This document shows positions 5,171-8,240 of a DNA stretch of 8,240 nucleotides, piece after piece. The DNA comes from an uncultured Archangium sp. (lineage in GTDB: Bacteria; Myxococcota; Myxococcia; Myxococcales; Myxococcaceae). Position 1 is the first letter of the stretch; every line of letters begins with the position of its first letter. Location of the stretch: the NCBI GenBank assembly GCA_946479335.1, contig CAMLFP010000253.1:1-8240 (forward strand), written 5' to 3'. A program made the translations under genes and the position numbers. The notes under the pieces were generated by a model that saw nothing but the letters and a program-made list of their open reading frames with translations, searched no databases and had not been told where the DNA came from.

Positions 5171-6628
5171 TCACTCCGGGATCACCCACCACAACGGCTT
5201 CGCCTTCGCCTTGTAGAGGAACGCGTGGTGGAGCAGCTGTTTGATCCAATGGCCGGCGAGGCCAATCTCACCGGTGGTGTGGCGCAGGTCGCGGCCCGAG
5301 TCGGGGTACTTCTGGAAGTCGGGCACCACGGGGAACATCGTCATCGACGCCGCGGTGCCGGAGAGCGCGCTCTTGCCGGCCGACGCGACGCACGCCGCGC
5401 CCAGCCGCGCCATCGAGGCGCCTCGCGTGGCCTCCTGCGTACCGGTGCGGATCATCTCCACGATGGACTGGGCGACCGCGCGCCCCATGATGGCCGAGGG
5501 CATGCCGGTGCGCGGCGGCGCGGGCGTGATGACGGTGCCGTTGGCCGACTTGCGCGGCGTGGAGATGCCGTGCGGGGGCGCGAACGCGATGCCGATGGCG
5601 AACACGTTCTTGTACTTCGGCGTCTGGTAGCGCTCGGGCCAGTCTTCGGGGCGCCACTCGCCCTGCGGCTTCGGGAGGTAGTCGGCGTCGACCAGCATGA
5701 AGCCTCGCGGGTTGAAGAGCTGCGCGGTGATGTCGGCGCCGGTCGCATCGAAGGCCTTGAGCGGTACGCCGCCGAACGGCGGCAGCAGCATCGCGAAGTC
5801 GAAGTCCATCGTGTGGTGTGCGCCGTCGAGCGTCTCGTACTGCACGCGCCCGGGCTCGACGCGCTCCACGTGGGCGCCGGTCACCCACTCCACGCCGCGC
5901 TCTACGAAGAGCGACTCGGCGAAGACGCGGCTGGGCGTCACGTAGCCGCCCATCTCCAGGTGCAGCCCGCCGACGCCGAAGTCACCCAGCTCCGCCTCGT
6001 TGGTGAGGAACACCAGGCGCGCCTGCTCGCGCACGCCGCGCTGCCGCAGCTCGAACTCGAGGTTGAAGATGTACTCGAAGGCCGCGCCCTCGCAGGTGCA
6101 GGTGCCGTGGCCGGTGCCCACCACCAGCGTCTTCTTCTCGCCGCGCTTCATCGCGTCGACGAGCGCGTCCAGCTCCTTCGACGCGTGGGCGGCGTGGGAG
6201 GCCGTGCACACCGAAACCGAATGCCCGCCGTCGGGGCCGAGGCCCGGCGTGGCCGCGAAGTCGAGGCGCGGGCCGGTGGCGTTGATGAGGTAGTCGTATT
6301 CCAGCTCGACGCGCTGGCCGCGATTGGCCTCGCCGGTGCCCTCCGCGGCGATGTACGGCTTCGCGTGCGCCGCGTCGCCCTCGGGGTGCAGCTCGGTGGC
6401 CTTCGCCTGATGAAAGACGATGCCCTTCTTCGCGTAGATGGGCGCGAGCTCGAAGGTCACCTGCTCCGTCGTCATGGTGCCGGTGCCCACCCAGATGTTG
6501 GAGGGGATCCAGTTCCACCTCGAGTTGGGAGTGACCACCACCACCTCGTGCGCCTTCGACAACTTCTTGCGCAGCAGCAGCGCTGCCGTGTGCCCCGAGA
6601 CGCCTGCGCCGAGAATGACGACTCGCAT
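5171..6628 (-). CDS. Sulfide:quinone oxidoreductase-like flavoprotein
   Basis: A 485-residue FAD-dependent enzyme of the disulfide-reductase fold. The N-terminal dinucleotide-binding motif GAGVSG (7-12) follows VVIL, and a second nucleotide-fold segment LVVGTGHGTCTCEGAA lies at 168-183. NATGPRLDF (116-124) and NVFAIGIAFAPP (341-352) match the FAD-domain positions of sulfide:quinone oxidoreductases (SQR). The only cysteines are C141, C177, C179 and C413, which fits the three redox cysteines of SQR (C141, C177 or C179, C413). The C-terminus (460-485: HWIKQLLHHAFLYKAK then PLWWVIPE) is a basic-aromatic helix suited to membrane attachment. SQR passes electrons from sulfide to the quinone pool and makes polysulfide or sulfur. 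Other substrates remain possible, as flavocytochrome c-like relatives share the fold. No Shine-Dalgarno precedes ATG 6628. The 67-nt gap to the exchanger gene allows either co-transcription or a separate promoter. Confidence 0.75.
   Translation of the reverse strand: MRVVILGAGVSGHTAALLLRKKLSKAHEVVVVTPNSRWNWIPSNIWVGTGTMTTEQVTFELAPIYAKKGIVFHQAKATELHPEGDAAHAKPYIAAEGTGEANRGQRVELEYDYLINATGPRLDFAATPGLGPDGGHSVSVCTASHAAHASKELDALVDAMKRGEKKTLVVGTGHGTCTCEGAAFEYIFNLEFELRQRGVREQARLVFLTNEAELGDFGVGGLHLEMGGYVTPSRVFAESLFVERGVEWVTGAHVERVEPGRVQYETLDGAHHTMDFDFAMLLPPFGGVPLKAFDATGADITAQLFNPRGFMLVDADYLPKPQGEWRPEDWPERYQTPKYKNVFAIGIAFAPPHGISTPRKSANGTVITPAPPRTGMPSAIMGRAVAQSIVEMIRTGTQEATRGASMARLGAACVASAGKSALSGTAASMTMFPVVPDFQKYPDSGRDLRHTTGEIGLAGHWIKQLLHHAFLYKAKAKPLWWVIPE
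5174..5177 (-). promoter_or_regulatory. Shine-Dalgarno of the small SQR-linked gene
   Basis: GGAG immediately before the SQR-like gene's TGA and 5 nt before ATG 5168. It lies in the last bases of the upstream coding sequence, so translation of the two genes is probably coupled. Confidence 0.7.
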
Positions 6629-6695
6629 GCCGGTGTGAGCCGCAGCGCGCGCCCCGCGGTTCTCCGGCGCGCCGTTTTCTTCGAGCCGCGCCGCG

Positions 6696-7664
<969 letters not shown>

Positions 7665-7667
7665 GGC

Positions 7668-8093
7668 TTATTTGAGGGTGTCGACGTACTCGCGCAGCAG
7701 CTCCAGTGACTGCTTGCCGGCGTCGAGCTTGAGGGTGTTGCCCTTCATGGTGACGGTGAGCGTCTTCGCGCCGTCAGCGAACCGGAGCGCGCCGTCGCTC
7801 GCGTCCTTCAACTTGAAGCGCGTGGCGCCGGTGGCGTCGTGGCGCGTGGCGACCAGCTCACCGTTCTCGACCGCGTACACCGTCACCGCGGCCATGTTGG
7901 AGCGGCTGGAGGCGTCGGTCGTGGTCTCCACCACCGCCGTCCCCCCGGCCACCAGGCGCAGCGAGACGAAGATGGGCGCTTCCTTGCTCGCCGTCTTCCA
8001 TGAGCCCTCGAGTGTCTTCAGCTTCTCGTACGCGGCGTTGCCATCGGGCCCTGCAGACAGCGACAACGCGACCAGCAACGAGAGTGCGTGCAT
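7668..8093 (-). CDS. Secreted DUF1579/lipocalin-like hypothetical protein
   Basis: A 141-residue protein with a hydrophobic N-terminus (MHALSLLVALSLSAG) that looks like a Sec signal peptide. No lipobox cysteine is present, so it should be soluble in the periplasm or exported. The mature part begins YEKLKTLEGSWKT (22-34) and continues with beta-strand-like blocks: VSLRLVAGGTAVVETTT (43-59), AAVTVYAVENGELVATRHDAT (68-88), and RFADGAKTLTVTMKG (104-118). LEGSW followed by GG-A-VVE and a Y-x4-G-LxxT strand resembles a lipocalin-like fold of the DUF1579 type. Ligand and function are unknown. The gene is first in a minus-strand run, 3 nt before the exchanger gene. The start is supported by TAGAGT 7 nt upstream. 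Confidence 0.75.
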   Translation of the reverse strand: MHALSLLVALSLSAGPDGNAAYEKLKTLEGSWKTASKEAPIFVSLRLVAGGTAVVETTTDASSRSNMAAVTVYAVENGELVATRHDATGATRFKLKDASDGALRFADGAKTLTVTMKGNTLKLDAGKQSLELLREYVDTLK

Positions 8094-8100
8094 GCGGGAA

Positions 8101-8128
8101 ACTCTAGGCGACGCGCCTTCTACGTCAT
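8101..8128 (-). promoter_or_regulatory. Putative leaderless promoter of the lipocalin-like gene
   Basis: On the minus strand ATGACG (8128-8123) and TAGAGT (8106-8101) are separated by 16 nt, and TAGAGT ends 7 nt before the ATG at 8093. There is no Shine-Dalgarno. Both spacing and hexamers resemble those before the AraC-family gene. It would drive the run of minus-strand genes toward 4980. Confidence 0.45.
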
Positions 8129-8135
8129 CGGGTTT

Positions 8136-8240
8136 TCATTGATGACCGAGGCGCACCTGCATCGCCGGGTGTTGCTGCGCGAGCTGCTCGAGGCGGGTGA
8201 GGCTCTCTCGGTTGCGCGCCTGGTCGGCGGTGAAGCTGCC
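8136..8240 (-). CDS. C-terminal fragment, possibly metallo-beta-lactamase-fold protein
   Basis: A 34-residue open reading end entering from the right edge, with a TGA at 8138-8136. The sequence contains ADQARNRESLTRLEQLAQQHP and ends VRLGHQ. A helix of this kind followed by a short strand and a GH-type ending resembles the C-terminus of metallo-beta-lactamase-fold hydrolases, where the last strand ends GHD or GHQ. That is weak evidence from little sequence, but codon use and frame fit a true coding end. It is upstream of, and in the same direction as, the lipocalin-like gene with a 97-nt gap to its stop-distal start region including the putative promoter. Confidence 0.5.
   Translation of the reverse strand, partial: GSFTADQARNRESLTRLEQLAQQHPAMQVRLGHQ

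Noticed and set aside
6664..6680. Palindrome CGGCGCGCCG followed by TTTT in the gap before the SQR-like gene, as a terminator
   Set aside because: The palindrome has no loop, and the T-run follows it only on the plus strand, where no gene ends. It cannot terminate the minus-strand exchanger transcript.

Overview
The window is dense, high-GC bacterial DNA, roughly two-thirds G+C by eye with strongly G/C-biased third codon positions. Gene content and style (DTW-domain protein, SQR-like flavoprotein, FmdB zinc ribbon, DUF985 cupin, YrbG-type exchanger, very short intergenic gaps) suggest a myxobacterium or close relative (Myxococcota). That taxonomic guess is inference, because there is no rRNA or other marker gene here. 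I see no tRNA or rRNA gene, CRISPR array, transposase, phage gene or recognisable defence system.

Layout. (1) 1-1088, minus: the first 362 residues of a membrane-anchored protein resembling the RMD1/YagE (DUF155) family, cut by the left edge. (2) 1135-1779, minus: a DTW-domain tRNA-uridine aminocarboxypropyltransferase (TapT type). A 46-bp double-hairpin palindromic element lies in frame inside it, and a perfect 12-bp inverted repeat spans its stop codon. (3) 1807-2832, plus: an AraC-family regulator, divergent from the DTW gene with only 27 bp between the start codons. (4) 2835-3298, minus: two small zinc-ribbon-like proteins, fmdB-like then a 64-residue Cys-rich protein. (5) 3356-4997, plus: three genes joined by 4-bp overlaps, encoding a DUF985 cupin, a plant-type methylthioadenosine nucleosidase and adenine phosphoribosyltransferase. 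(6) 4980-8093, minus: a secreted lipocalin-like protein, a CaCA-family cation exchanger, an SQR-like flavoprotein and a 62-residue basic hydrophobic peptide, all in one direction and closely spaced. (7) 8136-8240, minus: the C-terminus of another protein, perhaps a metallo-beta-lactamase-fold enzyme.

How the genes fit together. The plus-strand trio reads as an adenine-salvage operon: the nucleosidase releases adenine from methylthioadenosine and Apt turns it into AMP. In the minus-strand run, the SQR-like enzyme and the small peptide are the tightest functional unit (2-nt gap, Shine-Dalgarno spanning the upstream stop codon). The two zinc-ribbon genes may also be co-transcribed. Several genes lack a Shine-Dalgarno and instead carry a TANNNT-like hexamer 6-10 nt before the start codon, as expected for leaderless transcripts.

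Most genes are housekeeping or metabolic. The most unusual items are the repeat domesticated inside the DTW gene, the SQR-linked micropeptide, the plant-type MTA nucleosidase/apt/cupin operon and the recurrent leaderless promoter pattern. I do not see convincing evidence of a wholly new multi-gene system.
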